From Alphaproteobacteria bacterium (GTDB lineage Bacteria; Pseudomonadota; Alphaproteobacteria; Micavibrionales; UBA2020), in contig JAICWS010000001.1 in NCBI GenBank assembly GCA_025934695.1, positions 1,331,301-1,395,300 on the forward strand: DNA of 64,000 nt. The letters are read 5' to 3'. Shown one piece after another: positions 26,300-35,026 of this stretch. The translations under genes and the position numbers were made by a program. The first letter of the stretch is position 1. Every line of letters starts with the position of its first letter. The notes under the pieces were generated by a model that saw nothing but the letters and a program-made list of their open reading frames with translations, searched no databases and was not told where the DNA came from.

Positions 26300-26814
26300 G
26301 GGCGCCGGCGGCGCGGCCCTTTTGACGGGCTTTGCCGGCGCATTGTCGTTCGAGGCCGGCTCCATGCCCTTGAATGCCGCGCTGAGCTTGCTTTTGAGGC
26401 CGGAGAGAAACGACGGCCCGCGCGCTCAATCACCGCCGGGCGGACAGCGTTCGGGTCGTTCTGGTTGTTGCCGCTCCTGCCGGTGGGATCGAGGCCGTAT
26501 TTTTTGAACTCGCTGTCGACACGTCCGGTGAGGAAACAGAACAGCATCTTGATATCGCCGCCGACTGACATGACGGGATTTTTAAACGTCGCCGGGCGGT
26601 TCTTTTCGAAGACCGGGTGCGAGGCAAACAGCAGGCCGTAGGTGAACACCGGCGCCGCCGCGATCAGCAGCGGCGCGCCAACGATGGCGCCCGTCGTGGC
26701 CAGCGCGATGCCGCCCAGCGTGCCGGCATAATGAACGGCGCGGGTGATCGGCTTGCTGTGCAGCCGCAAATATTCGGGCCAGAATTCCTTAAAAGTTTTG
26801 AATTTCTGCGACAT
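26293..26814 (-). CDS. DUF962 (Mpo1-like) protein with probable frameshifted tail
   Basis: 173 residues from an ATG with GGGAG seven bases upstream. Residues 1-100 show the DUF962 pattern: FKEFWPEYLRLHSKPITRAV, HYAGTLGGIALAT, a hydrophobic hairpin and YGLLFASHPVFEKNRPATF. Yeast Mpo1 of this family is a dioxygenase of long-chain 2-hydroxy acids; bacterial roles are unclear. From about residue 132 the frame reads basic nonsense (RRRRPN end), whereas another frame encodes an ordinary tail, GPSFLSGLKSKLSAAFKGME then PASNDNAPAKP, ending at a TAA at 26297. A one- or two-base indel near 26405-26420 is likely. Confidence 0.75.
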   Translation of the reverse strand: MSQKFKTFKEFWPEYLRLHSKPITRAVHYAGTLGGIALATTGAIVGAPLLIAAAPVFTYGLLFASHPVFEKNRPATFKNPVMSVGGDIKMLFCFLTGRVDSEFKKYGLDPTGRSGNNQNDPNAVRPAVIERAGRRFSPASKASSARHSRAWSRPRTTMRRQSPSKGPRRRRPN

Positions 26815-26890
26815 TGAAAATCTCCCAAATGAATTGTTCACGGTACCTCAAGGACCGCGGAGAGAAAAGCCCGCAGCCCGTTGGCCATAA

Positions 26891-27499
26891 TTACAGCAGC
26901 GATCCCTGCTCGGGCGGATAAACGATATGGGTGCCCTGCACTTCCGCGAACGGCGTCAGCCTGTGCAGGCGGTGGCTGGTGGGCGATAAAATCTCGATGG
27001 CGGGGACACCGCGCACGTTCAAGGCATCGGCCACCAGCGAGCGGTGGCAGCGCCAGGGCACCGCCTCCGCGCACATGATGGCGGTGCGCTTTTTCTTGCC
27101 CAGATCAATCAGCTCATCCAGCGCCTGGCGAAATTCATCCGTCTGCATGTAATCGGCATAGCCGCGGAAACTGTCGTTGCGCCAGCCCTTGTTGGGCGAA
27201 TCCTTGTGCGCATGGCGCAGGCCGCCCAGTTCCTTCATATGCCGGTATTCGATGCCCGCTTCCGTCAGGCTCGCGGCAAGCGCCTCGGTATTGAACTGCG
27301 GGTTATGGCGCGAACGCGGCACGGTGCGTATGTCCACCAGCGTCTCGATGCCGTAGGAATTCAGCAAGGAAATGAAGTCTTCGATGGGCAGCGTCGAGTG
27401 GCCGACGGTGAAAATCGCATCGTCGGGATAGTCTTCAGCCTGCGGAGGAGAATGTCTTTTCATGCGCATGCCAGAATACCAACGATGCGGCAGCTCCAT
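26891..27499 (-). CDS. DUF488 family protein
   Basis: 202 residues. The family signature FTVGHSTLPIEDFISLLNSY starts near residue 30, followed by TLVDIRTVPRSRHNPQFN, YRHMKELGG and the conserved IMCAEAVPWRCHRSLVADAL (CxE...CHR), which suggests a cysteine-based active or metal site. The start was set at the ATG preceded by AAGGGG. DUF488 proteins are widespread, stand-alone and of unknown activity. It lies between DUF962 and the GspF-like gene on the same strand. Confidence 0.88.
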   Translation of the reverse strand: MELPHRWYSGMRMKRHSPPQAEDYPDDAIFTVGHSTLPIEDFISLLNSYGIETLVDIRTVPRSRHNPQFNTEALAASLTEAGIEYRHMKELGGLRHAHKDSPNKGWRNDSFRGYADYMQTDEFRQALDELIDLGKKKRTAIMCAEAVPWRCHRSLVADALNVRGVPAIEILSPTSHRLHRLTPFAEVQGTHIVYPPEQGSLL

Positions 27500-27541
27500 C
27501 AATCCACCCCTTCGGGATGAATTTTACGCTTCTGGCCTGTG

Positions 27542-28444
27542 TCAGAATCCGAGATACAGGTAGGCGCCGGTGATGATCGTGAGGACCGGACCGCTGACCT
27601 GCTGGAGCGCCGTCAGCGCGTCGGCGCAGCGCTTTTCGTAAAACTCAGCCAGCTCCCGCAACGTGTGGCCGAGATTGCCGGTATCCTCGCCCGCCTTCAT
27701 CATCGCGAGCGCCATCTTGTCCATCCGGCCGGTCTCGCGAAAGGCCGCATGCAGCGACGCCCCCGCCTCGATCTGCGGGAGGGCCTCTTCGACCGACGCG
27801 CGAACGACGAGATTGGGAACATCTTCGGCGGCGGTTTTCAGCGCCGCGCGCAACGGAACGCCCGCGTCGAACAGCATCGCGAGGCTGTTGGCAAACCGCG
27901 CCCAGGAATCCTCGGAAAGGAATGTGCCGACGACGGGAAGCGCAAGGAATAGCCGGTCCGTCACATGGCGGAAGACCTCCAGCCAGCGGCGGAGAGCGAT
28001 AAAAGCGGCAATCAGCAGAGCCGAGGCGAGAGCGACGTCCGGTAAAAGCGTATGGCGGCGAACGAGGGCCAGCGCCAGGATGGTGATGACGCTGATCGTG
28101 GGCCCGCGCAACGCCTTGCGCATGAGCCGCCGGTGCTCATCGCGCTTGCGGACATAGTCGAGGCACAGGCCGAAGGCCCGCGCCAGCTTGCCCGATTTCT
28201 CGCCCACGCCGACGAGGCCGATCAGGGTTTCGTCAAAGGCACGCGGATAGAACCCCATCGACTCCTGCAGCGAGTGCCCTTGGCCGACCTGTTGCGCGAT
28301 GCCCTCCAGCGCGCCGCGCAGCTTTCTCTCCGGCGTCTCTTTGGCGGCTTCGGCCAGCGACTGGGAAATCGGAACGCCCGCCTTCTCCAGCTGCTCCAGG
28401 TGAAGGAACAGAATGATCAATCCGCGGTCGGAATTGCGGGACAT
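27542..28444 (-). CDS. Type II secretion / type IV pilus F-domain protein (orphan, short)
   Basis: 300 residues with two T2SSF domains: residues 10-120 (HLEQLEKAGVPISQSLAEAA, GLVGVGEKSGKLARAF) and 185-290 (FANSLAMLFDAGVPLRAALK, MMKAGEDTGNLGHTLRELAE). Membrane segments lie around 115-155 and at the C terminus (VLTIITGAYLYLGF). GspF/PilC platform proteins are usually about 400 residues and sit in operons with the E ATPase; here none is present. It overlaps its upstream neighbour's stop region by adjacency (one base apart), so the two are probably cotranscribed. Confidence 0.82.
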   Translation of the reverse strand: MSRNSDRGLIILFLHLEQLEKAGVPISQSLAEAAKETPERKLRGALEGIAQQVGQGHSLQESMGFYPRAFDETLIGLVGVGEKSGKLARAFGLCLDYVRKRDEHRRLMRKALRGPTISVITILALALVRRHTLLPDVALASALLIAAFIALRRWLEVFRHVTDRLFLALPVVGTFLSEDSWARFANSLAMLFDAGVPLRAALKTAAEDVPNLVVRASVEEALPQIEAGASLHAAFRETGRMDKMALAMMKAGEDTGNLGHTLRELAEFYEKRCADALTALQQVSGPVLTIITGAYLYLGF

Positions 28445-29476
28445 TTATGGTTTTTTGCTGGCGTCCGGCGCCGGCTGCTTCCCGGTCGCTGCGACCTTCG
28501 CCGTGAAGTAAAGAAAGACATTCTTGTCGTCGCGCCGGATTTCCACGAAAAGCTTGAGCAGGCCGGGTTTTTCGGGATGGATCATGAACGTGAGCGGCGA
28601 GGCGCCGCGATCCTTGTCGTCCGCCGGCTCCTTGCCTTGCGGATGGACATGCGCCACGCCTGAAAAATCGCCGGTAAAAGCGGCAACATGCGCATAGGCG
28701 CCCATGACGGGCTGGAGATCCTTCAGCGGCGCGCCTTTTTTATCGGTCAGCGCCAGCGTCGCAGTGGCGGGCGTTCCGGCCTGCAAGGGGGCATCGAAGC
28801 TGAGCGTGGCCTTGTCGTCGCCGAAGGCCGCCGTCAGCCTCTCGGTCGCGTCGGCGCAAGGGACCTTGCAGGGTTCCTTGCCCTTCAGCAGCAGGGGCAG
28901 CATCTCTTCGTCGCCGCCGCGCGGCTTGACGTCGACCCAGATCTTGTAGTTGTGCGCCGTCCTGGGCGTGAAGGAGAAACTCCAGCTGTCGAGGGCGGGA
29001 ACCGGGTGCACGTGCTGGTAATCCGTGAAGCTTTCGTCGACGATCAGCAGGTGCATTTTTTGCGTGTGCTGCACTTCGAGGTCGCTCTCGCCCACCGGAT
29101 GGCCCTTTTTGTCCTCGAGACGGAGAACAAAGGCGGCTTGCTTGTCCTTTTCAAGTTTGGGCTCGGGCGTGAGAGAGACACGCAGCGTCTCCGGCGCGCT
29201 GATCTTGGCGCCGTCATGGGGTTTCGCGGCGGCTTGTTCGTCCGGCTTGGCCGGCTTTTCGCCCTTCTCGCCCAGATGCTCCTGGTGCGGCGTGTCGGGA
29301 ACCTGCACGCGCGATTCCTCGGGCGGCGGCTCGGCTTCCTCGCTTTTGACGGTGTTGGTCGCCGGCGCCGCTGTCGACGTGGTATTCGCCGCCGCCGCAT
29401 TGACATCATCCGCGGCGACGGCCGGAGTCGCCGCCACCAGCGCGATTATGAACAGGTAAAAAAACCGTGAATACAT
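28445..29476 (-). CDS. Secreted protein with paired HxH segments, possible metal-binding
   Basis: 343 residues from an ATG giving a clear Sec signal (YLFIIALVAATPAVAA). After an Ala/Thr/Pro-rich linker (20-100) come two similar beta domains. The first has QKMHLLIVDESFTDYQHVHP, resembling metal-binding motifs of periplasmic FixH/YtkA-like proteins; the second has AYAHVAAFTGDFSGVAHVHP. Two cysteines (EPCKVPC) lie between. The duplicated H-x8-10-HVHP pattern suggests copper or another metal in the periplasm. No named family is certain. Located directly upstream of the GspF-like gene. Confidence 0.65.
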   Translation of the reverse strand: MYSRFFYLFIIALVAATPAVAADDVNAAAANTTSTAAPATNTVKSEEAEPPPEESRVQVPDTPHQEHLGEKGEKPAKPDEQAAAKPHDGAKISAPETLRVSLTPEPKLEKDKQAAFVLRLEDKKGHPVGESDLEVQHTQKMHLLIVDESFTDYQHVHPVPALDSWSFSFTPRTAHNYKIWVDVKPRGGDEEMLPLLLKGKEPCKVPCADATERLTAAFGDDKATLSFDAPLQAGTPATATLALTDKKGAPLKDLQPVMGAYAHVAAFTGDFSGVAHVHPQGKEPADDKDRGASPLTFMIHPEKPGLLKLFVEIRRDDKNVFLYFTAKVAATGKQPAPDASKKP

Positions 29477-29704
29477 CTGTATCAAAACCCCTGCTGCAAA
29501 ACGAATGTTCTCAATCCCCGGTACCAGTATGCCACAGCTCACCGAGGATAAAAGCAGAACAAAAATTTCATTAGCATAATAAGCCGGAATCGGGCTGGAT
29601 TTTCATGCCCTTGGCACGCTCTGGACAACGGGTTTTTGGCCTCTATATGCTGCTGTTGGAGGCCATTCCGGCTTTCGCAAAACATCTTCGAAAGGAAGGA
29701 TGCC

Positions 29705-29878
29705 ATGCAACCCACCAACAAAGAACAAGTCAAGAAAGAGCAAATGAAAGGCTCTTGTACCTCAGGCGACGCACACAAGTCGTCCGGCTCTTGCGGCACG
29801 GATGCCAAAAAGAGCGAGCAAATGAGCGGCTCCTGCAGCAGCAGCGGCGGCAAGGGCAAAAGCGGCTCCTGCGGCTAA
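29705..29878 (+). CDS. Gly-Ser-Cys repeat mini-protein
   Basis: 57 residues from an ATG behind AAGGAAGG; upstream in-frame codons were rejected for lack of a start signal. After a lysine-rich start (MQPTNKEQVKKEQMKGSC) the protein contains four GSC units (KGSC, SGSCG, SGSC, SGSCG) in a Ser/Gly/Lys background, with EQMKGSC and EQMSGSC as imperfect repeats. No signal peptide. The four evenly spaced cysteines could bind metal or persulfide. Its first ten residues match those of the rhodanese encoded 115 bases downstream (MQPINRDQVK). An intrinsic terminator follows. Family unknown. Confidence 0.7.
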   Translation: MQPTNKEQVKKEQMKGSCTSGDAHKSSGSCGTDAKKSEQMSGSCSSSGGKGKSGSCG

Positions 29879-29901
29879 TTCTTTTTAGCTTCCGCTAAAG
29901 C

Positions 29902-29938
29902 AAGAGGCCGGACCCTCAAAAGGTCCGGCTTCTTTTTT
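29902..29938 (+). terminator. Intrinsic terminator after the GSC mini-protein
   Basis: Stem GAGGCCGGACC / GGTCCGGCTTC around CTCAAAA, extended by A-T pairs and followed by six T's. It separates the mini-protein from the rhodanese gene, which must then have its own promoter or depend on read-through. Confidence 0.88.
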
Positions 29939-29993
29939 GCAACCGCGGCCGGACTAAGCGCGTTGGTGCCATTGCAACAAAAAGGAGGCTATT

Positions 29994-30344
29994 ATGCAGC
30001 CCATCAACCGCGACCAGGTCAAGAACATCGTCGACAACCACGACAAGAAGGTCGCCATCGTCGACGCAACGTCGGAACAGGATTTCGCCATCGGCCATAT
30101 TCCGGGCGCGATCTCCATTCCTGCCGGCAAAGTGAACGAGCTGGCGCCCAAGCTCCTGAAGGACAAGAGCCAGAAGATCATCACCTATTGCGGCAGCACG
30201 CAGTGCCCCGCCTCCACCATCGCAGCCGAAGGCCTTGAAAAACTCGGCTACACGAACGTGAACGAGTACAAGCCCGGCAAGGCGGACTGGAAGCAGGCGG
30301 GCCTTCCGATGGAAGCCTCATCCGAAGGCGCGCGCGCCGGATAA
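29994..30344 (+). CDS. Single-domain rhodanese-like protein
   Basis: 116 residues. The rhodanese fold is marked by VAIVDATSEQDFAIGHIPGA and the active-site loop IITYCGSTQCPAST, where the first Cys would carry the persulfide; a second Cys sits five residues later, and LGYTNVNEYKPGKADWKQAG closes the domain. Such proteins move sulfur or act as redox sensors. A strong AGGAGG site precedes the ATG. The start MQPINRDQVK echoes that of the upstream cysteine-rich mini-protein. Confidence 0.9.
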   Translation: MQPINRDQVKNIVDNHDKKVAIVDATSEQDFAIGHIPGAISIPAGKVNELAPKLLKDKSQKIITYCGSTQCPASTIAAEGLEKLGYTNVNEYKPGKADWKQAGLPMEASSEGARAG

Positions 30345-30365
30345 GAGACTTGAATTATTCCCATA

Positions 30366-30410
30366 AGGACGGCGGCGCTATTTTCTTGCCAGAATAAGCG
30401 CCGCCGTCCT
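30366..30410. terminator. G/C-rich hairpin without T-run
   Basis: A perfect 13-bp stem (AGGACGGCGGCGC with GCGCCGCCGTCCT) around an AT-rich 19-base loop, 22 bases after the rhodanese stop. It lacks a poly-T tract, so it is either a transcript-end stabiliser or a weak terminator. Confidence 0.55.
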
Positions 30411-30487
30411 ATCATTTCAGCATATGAAAAAAGAGAGAGAGCAGAGCGCCGATTGGCGGCGTTCCAATGTTGAAAGGATGACTAAAA

Positions 30488-31042
30488 ATGACTGAACCCG
30501 CACAGAAGCTGACGAAGGCGATGCTCTTCGCCGCGAAGAAGCACACCGACCAGCGCCGCAAGGGCGAGCGCGCCGAGCCTTACGTGAACCACCTGATCGA
30601 GGTGGCCGACCTGCTGGCGCAGCACACCGACGGCAAGAACACAGACCTGATCTGCGCGGGCATCCTGCACGACACGATCGAGGACACCGGCACGAAATAC
30701 GAAGAGCTCAAGCGCGAATTCGGCGAGAATGTGGCCGACATCGTGAAGGAATGCACCGACGACAAGAGCCTGCCCAAGGCGGAACGCAAGCGCCTGCAGA
30801 TCGAAAACGCGCCGCACAAGTCGGATGAGGCAAAGATGGTCAAGATGGCCGACAAGATTTCCAACCTGCGCTCGATCATCGACAGTCCGCCGCCCGACTG
30901 GGATCTCGCGCGCAAGCAGCAGTATTTCGACTGGGCGAAAAAAGTCGTCGACGGCTGCCGCGGCGTGAACCAGGGTCTCGAAGAGGAATTCGACCGCACT
31001 TACAGCCGCGGCGCGAAGGCCTTCGGCATGAAGGCGGCCTGA
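30488..31042 (+). CDS. HD-domain phosphohydrolase (SpoT/MESH1-like)
   Basis: 184 residues. The HD superfamily motifs are in the SpoT hydrolase arrangement: FAAKKHTDQRRKGERAEPYV with NHLIEVADLL (first His), CAGILHDTIEDTGTKYEEL (HD-x2-ED) and VKMADKISNLRSI (Asp). This matches small stand-alone (p)ppGpp hydrolase-like proteins, but activity on ppGpp is inferred only. The ATG follows GAAAGGATGACTAAAA. The next gene starts six bases downstream in the same direction. Confidence 0.87.
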   Translation: MTEPAQKLTKAMLFAAKKHTDQRRKGERAEPYVNHLIEVADLLAQHTDGKNTDLICAGILHDTIEDTGTKYEELKREFGENVADIVKECTDDKSLPKAERKRLQIENAPHKSDEAKMVKMADKISNLRSIIDSPPPDWDLARKQQYFDWAKKVVDGCRGVNQGLEEEFDRTYSRGAKAFGMKAA

Positions 31043-31048
31043 CGCGCC

Positions 31049-31462
31049 ATGGCACTCACCTCTCGCAGCGAAGATATTCTTGAAAGGCTGGTTTTCGGCC
31101 TTGGCATCGCGGTCACGGAAGCCGAAAGCGGCCGCCCCGCCGACCCGGCCGAATTCAGGGCCCGCATCGTCTCGCTCTGCAAAAAATGGCGCGAAGAAAT
31201 TGAATCGCTGATCAACGCGACCGATCCCGCGCTGCATGCGGGCGTCAATCTTCTGTCTGTGCGGCAGGAAAACGCCGCGCTGAAACAGGAGCTGGATGCG
31301 CTGAAGAAGGAAAATGCGGAACTGAAAGAGCGACTCGCGTCCCCACCGGCACAGAAAGCGCCGCCTGAAAAGGCGAAAGAAAAAGCGCCGGAGAAAGCAC
31401 AGGAAAAGCCGGAAGATAAATCCGAGTTCTCGCAGGCGATGAAAGACGTGAAACGCTATTAA
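31049..31462 (+). CDS. Uncharacterised coiled-coil protein
   Basis: 137 residues. A helical N-terminal half (SEDILERLVFGLGIAVTEAE, ARIVSLCKKWREEIESLIN) leads into a coiled coil with leucines at heptad spacing (ENAALKQELDALKKENAELK) and a Lys/Pro/Glu-rich linker (KAKEKAPEKAQEKPEDK). No family recognised. Cotranscribed with the HD hydrolase; its last four bases overlap the convergent gene's end. Confidence 0.65.
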   Translation: MALTSRSEDILERLVFGLGIAVTEAESGRPADPAEFRARIVSLCKKWREEIESLINATDPALHAGVNLLSVRQENAALKQELDALKKENAELKERLASPPAQKAPPEKAKEKAPEKAQEKPEDKSEFSQAMKDVKRY

Positions 31463-32001
31463 GCGCCGGGCTGTTTCAGCGTGATCTTTTTCATCGTCGG
31501 CGTCTGGTGGGCGAGCGCCATGTCGTCATCGTATTTGTGCAAAGTCTCCACCTCGTTCGGGAAAGCATCGCGCAGGCGGTCGAGATATTTCTTGCGCTCC
31601 TCCGGATCCATTTCCTTCATTTTCGTCAGCGCGTCGACGAAAACCGGCGGTGTGCCGTCGTCGGCGGGCGCGGGAGCAGCGGGTTTGACGGTGGGTGCGG
31701 GCGCTGGCGACGGCGCGGGAGCGGCCGCCTGCGAGAAAGATGGAATGTTCGAGCGCCACTTCTTGCGTTCGCGTTCTTTCTTCCAGGATTTGAGCTTGCT
31801 CCAGCCGCCAATAACGGCCGTAGGAACCGCGATGCCGCCGGCAACCGCGGAAGTAATGGCAACGGCCTTGCCGGCGCCCAGCGCCGAAGCCGCCATGTAA
31901 CCGGCAATGGCGCCTCCGCCCGCAACGACCGCGACGCCGACCGCGGCAGCCACGATAAAAAAGACGATTGCTTTGAAAATCTCGTTGGCCAGATCACCCA
32001 T
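31459..32001 (-). CDS. Uncharacterised membrane-anchored protein
   Basis: 180 residues. Two hydrophobic, glycine-rich segments at residues 8-60 (IVFFIVAAAVGVAVVAGGGA and AITSAVAGGIAVPTAVIGG) precede a basic patch (KSWKKERERKKW), a Pro/Ala linker and a charged C-terminal region with PEERKKYLDRLRDAFPNEVE. The glycine-rich hairpin, basic stretch and Pro/Ala linker resemble the layout of the protein at 22632, but sequence similarity is not evident. Function unknown. Confidence 0.6.
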   Translation of the reverse strand: MGDLANEIFKAIVFFIVAAAVGVAVVAGGGAIAGYMAASALGAGKAVAITSAVAGGIAVPTAVIGGWSKLKSWKKERERKKWRSNIPSFSQAAAPAPSPAPAPTVKPAAPAPADDGTPPVFVDALTKMKEMDPEERKKYLDRLRDAFPNEVETLHKYDDDMALAHQTPTMKKITLKQPGA

Positions 32002-32097
32002 TTTTGCCGCTCCTTTAGTTTATTCTTATCTTTGCGGGTTAACATAACGCAGTATTTAGATTATGTCAAAGCAATTTATCGTTTTTATCCCAAAGAC

Positions 32098-32916
32098 TTA
32101 GAGAGATTTTTTGGCCAGTTTCAGGGGCTTGCGGATGGAGACAGGCTGCTGCGTCGTGGTTTGTAGGGCCAAGGCTTGGTCGCGGGCCTGCTGTTTGGCC
32201 AGCCGCTTCTGCGCCTTTACCGCCGCACGCAGCAGGCCGACGGTTCTTTCGTGACGGGGATTGCCGCTGGAAAGGCTGAAGGCAATCTCGAGTGAATTTC
32301 TCCCCTGCGCGTTTTTCCTGAGCGCCGATGCGCCCCGGCGGAGCAACAGTTCGACAATTGCGTCCTGGCCCTGCGCCGCCGCACCCATCAGCAGCGTGTT
32401 CCCATGACGATCCGGCTTGTCAAAGTCGGCGCCATGGTCGATGAGGAACTCGATGGTGTCGGTGAAGCCGCCCATGGCGCGGCTGATCGGCTTGCGGCCA
32501 TCGTCGCTTTCCGCATTGATATCCGCGCCGCGGGACAAGAGGAACAGTGCGGTCGCCTGATGGTCCGACGGGTCGAATTTGGCCGCGGGATCGGGATTGA
32601 GCACCGCTGCGCCGCGGATCAAGCCTTCAACAAGGGAGAAAAACGGCGTGAAGCCGCCACTGTCGCGCTCGTCCACCTGTGCCCCGCGGGCGAGCAGCAG
32701 TTCGCAAAGTTCCTTGCGGCCCGCGCCCGCCGCCCACATGAGCGGCGTTTGGTCATGCCCGTTCAGCGATTTCCAGCCGACCGCATCGGGATGCGCATCG
32801 AGCGTGCGGCGAACGGCGTCGATGTCGCCCGCCTCGACCGCGAGCAGGAACTGCTGTACCGGTGACACCGGCGGCCCGGAAAAGATTCGTTTCGCGATTT
32901 TGGACAGGAGGCCCAA
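32098..32916 (-). CDS. Ankyrin-repeat protein
   Basis: 272 residues from a TTG preceded by GGAG at seven bases; the frame is open 19 codons further but without a ribosome-binding site. Ankyrin repeats run from about residue 20 to 220: FLLAVEAGDIDAVRRTLDAH, QTPLMWAAGAGRKELCELLL, ARGAQVDERDSGGFTPFFSL, ATALFLLSRGADINAESDDG, NTLLMGAAAQGQDAIVELLL. The tail is Lys/Gln-rich (KAQKRLAKQQARDQALALQ). No signal sequence; probably cytoplasmic, partner unknown. Confidence 0.85.
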   Translation of the reverse strand: MGLLSKIAKRIFSGPPVSPVQQFLLAVEAGDIDAVRRTLDAHPDAVGWKSLNGHDQTPLMWAAGAGRKELCELLLARGAQVDERDSGGFTPFFSLVEGLIRGAAVLNPDPAAKFDPSDHQATALFLLSRGADINAESDDGRKPISRAMGGFTDTIEFLIDHGADFDKPDRHGNTLLMGAAAQGQDAIVELLLRRGASALRKNAQGRNSLEIAFSLSSGNPRHERTVGLLRAAVKAQKRLAKQQARDQALALQTTTQQPVSIRKPLKLAKKSL

Positions 32917-33012
32917 GGGAAAGCTCCAAAAATAGCAGGAGCATCGTCGGTGACCGGCTCCAGAGGCGGCCACCCTAACCCACGAATTATATTATGTCAA
33001 TAATAAGCCGGT

Positions 33013-34842
33013 TTAACCCGCTTCCGCGACCTTTTCGAGGCGCTTGCGCTCATGCGGATTGAGGATGCGCTTGCGCAGGCGCAGAGATTTTGGCGTCACC
33101 TCGACGAGTTCATCGTCAGCGATGAAGGTGATCGCCTGCTCCAGCGTCAGGATGCGCGGCGGGATGAGCTTCACCATCTCGTCCGAACCGGAAGCGCGGA
33201 CGTTGGTGAGCTTCTTGCCCTTGAGCACGTTGACCGGCAGGTCGTTGTCGCGGGCATGCTCGCCCACGATCATGCCCTCGTACACATCCGTGCCCGGCAG
33301 CACCATGATGACGCCGCGCTCTTCGAGGTTCCACAGGTCATAGGCGGTCGCCTGACCTTGCGCCATCGCGACCAGCACGCCGGTGCGGCGGCCGGTGATG
33401 TCGCCCTTGTAGGGCTCCCAGCCGTGGAAGATGCGGTTCATGATGCCGGTGCCGCGCGTATCGGTGAGGAATTCGCCGTGGTAGCCGATAAGGCCGCGCG
33501 TCGGCGCCAGGAACGTCATGCGCAGCTTGCCGGCGCCAGAGGGCACCATCGCCATCATTTCGCCTTTGCGCTGCGCCATTTTCTGCACGACCGTGCCGGA
33601 GTAATCCTGGTCGACGTCGACGACGACTTCTTCCATCGGCTCGAGGCGCTCGCCCGTCGTCTCATCGGTGCGGAACAGCACCTGCGGACGGCCGATGCAC
33701 AATTCAAAACCTTCGCGGCGCATCGTTTCGATAAGGACCGACATCTGCAATTCGCCGCGGCCAAAGACTTCGAAATAATCCGCGGTGTCGCCTTCCTTCA
33801 CCTTGATCGCAACGTTGCCTTCCGCTTCGCGGAAGAGTCTATCGCGGATCACGCGGCTCGTGACCTTGCCGCCTTCCTTGCCGGCGAAGGGGCCGTCGTT
33901 GATGCGGAAGGACATGGAGATCGTGGGCGGATCGATGGGAAGCGCCTTTTGCGGCTCGGCAACGGCCGGATCGCAGATCGTATCGGCGACGGTCGCAGTT
34001 GTCATCCCGGCCAGCGACACGATGTCGCCCGCACCCGCCTGTTCGAGCGGTTCGCGGTTGATGCCGCGGAAAGCGAGGATTTTGGTGACGCGTCCCGCCT
34101 CGACCTGCTTGCCGTCGTGCGAGAGCGCCTTGATGTTCATGTTCGGCTTGACCGTGCCCGACAGGATGCGACCCGTGAGCAGGCGGCCGAGATAAGGATT
34201 GTTTTCGAGCAGCGTGACGAGCATTGAAAAGGGCTTGGTCTCGTCCACCGCGGGCGGCGGGACGAAGTCCACGATCAAATCGAAGAGCGGCGACAGATCC
34301 TTGCGCTCGTCGGTCAGCGTCGCAGCGGCCCAGCCCTGGCGGCCCGAGGCCCACATGATGGGGAAGTCGAGCTGTTCTTCGGTGGCATCGAGCGCGGCCA
34401 TGAGATCGAACACTTCCTCGTGCACCTTTTCGGGGCGCGCGTCGGGGCGGTCCACCTTGTTCACGAGGACGATGGGGCGGATGCCCTGCTTCAGCGCCTT
34501 GCCGAGGACGAACTTGGTCTGTGGCAGCGGGCCTTCCGCGGCGTCGCACAAGACGACGCAACCATCGACCATCGACAGGATGCGCTCCACCTCGCCGCCG
34601 AAGTCGGCGTGGCCGGGCGTGTCGACAATATTAATACGCGTGTCTTTCCAGACGACCGACGTCACCTTCGCGAGGATGGTGATCCCGCGCTCGCGTTCGA
34701 GTTCGTTGGAGTCCATCACACATTCCGCGACCTGCTGGTTTTCGCGGAACTGCCCCGACTGGCGCAACAGCGCGTCAACGAGTGTGGTCTTGCCATGGTC
34801 GACGTGAGCGATAATGGCGATATTCCGAAGCTTCGATGTCAT
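33013..34842 (-). CDS. typA: Ribosome-associated translational GTPase TypA/BipA
   Basis: 609 residues, full length. It is an EF-G-like GTPase needed for ribosome assembly and stress adaptation. G1 is [17 protein letters not shown], switch I includes [12 protein letters not shown]3 is [19 protein letters not shown]4 [13 protein letters not shown] and G5 ASGRQGWA. Domains II, III and V follow; the BipA-specific C-terminal segment [13 protein letters not shown] ends the protein. Monocistronic, with an AT-rich promoter region upstream divergent from the metallopeptidase cluster. Confidence 0.97.
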   Translation of the reverse strand: MTSKLRNIAIIAHVDHGKTTLVDALLRQSGQFRENQQVAECVMDSNELERERGITILAKVTSVVWKDTRINIVDTPGHADFGGEVERILSMVDGCVVLCDAAEGPLPQTKFVLGKALKQGIRPIVLVNKVDRPDARPEKVHEEVFDLMAALDATEEQLDFPIMWASGRQGWAAATLTDERKDLSPLFDLIVDFVPPPAVDETKPFSMLVTLLENNPYLGRLLTGRILSGTVKPNMNIKALSHDGKQVEAGRVTKILAFRGINREPLEQAGAGDIVSLAGMTTATVADTICDPAVAEPQKALPIDPPTISMSFRINDGPFAGKEGGKVTSRVIRDRLFREAEGNVAIKVKEGDTADYFEVFGRGELQMSVLIETMRREGFELCIGRPQVLFRTDETTGERLEPMEEVVVDVDQDYSGTVVQKMAQRKGEMMAMVPSGAGKLRMTFLAPTRGLIGYHGEFLTDTRGTGIMNRIFHGWEPYKGDITGRRTGVLVAMAQGQATAYDLWNLEERGVIMVLPGTDVYEGMIVGEHARDNDLPVNVLKGKKLTNVRASGSDEMVKLIPPRILTLEQAITFIADDELVEVTPKSLRLRKRILNPHERKRLEKVAEAG

Positions 34843-34980
34843 TTTTAATGTCTTTCCCGCCGGTCTTTTTTTAACTTGCGTTCTTTTTCAAGACGCGCCG
34901 CGCATGCTACCGGAAAATGGTTATTTTTCAAATAGTTTCAAGATGCGGCTGCACATAATACACTAAAAATTAATTATGTA

Positions 34981-34995
34981 TAGTATAATATACTA
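34981..34995. promoter_or_regulatory. TATAAT box within a palindrome upstream of the metallopeptidase cluster
   Basis: TAGTAT-AAT-ATACTA, a perfect 6-base inverted repeat containing TATAAT (34984-34989), 38 bases before the first gene's ATG. No good -35 is visible at 16-18 bases, so an activator or alternative sigma factor may be needed. A protein bound to the palindrome would block the promoter. Confidence 0.45.
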
Positions 34996-35026
34996 GGGTA
35001 ATTTGCGTGGATTTTCAGGGTTTTGC

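Noticed and set aside
29636-29704. Upstream extension of the GSC mini-protein beginning MASICCCW
   Set aside because: No ribosome-binding site before it, whereas a strong AAGGAAGG precedes the ATG at 29705; the extension overlaps a G/C palindrome.
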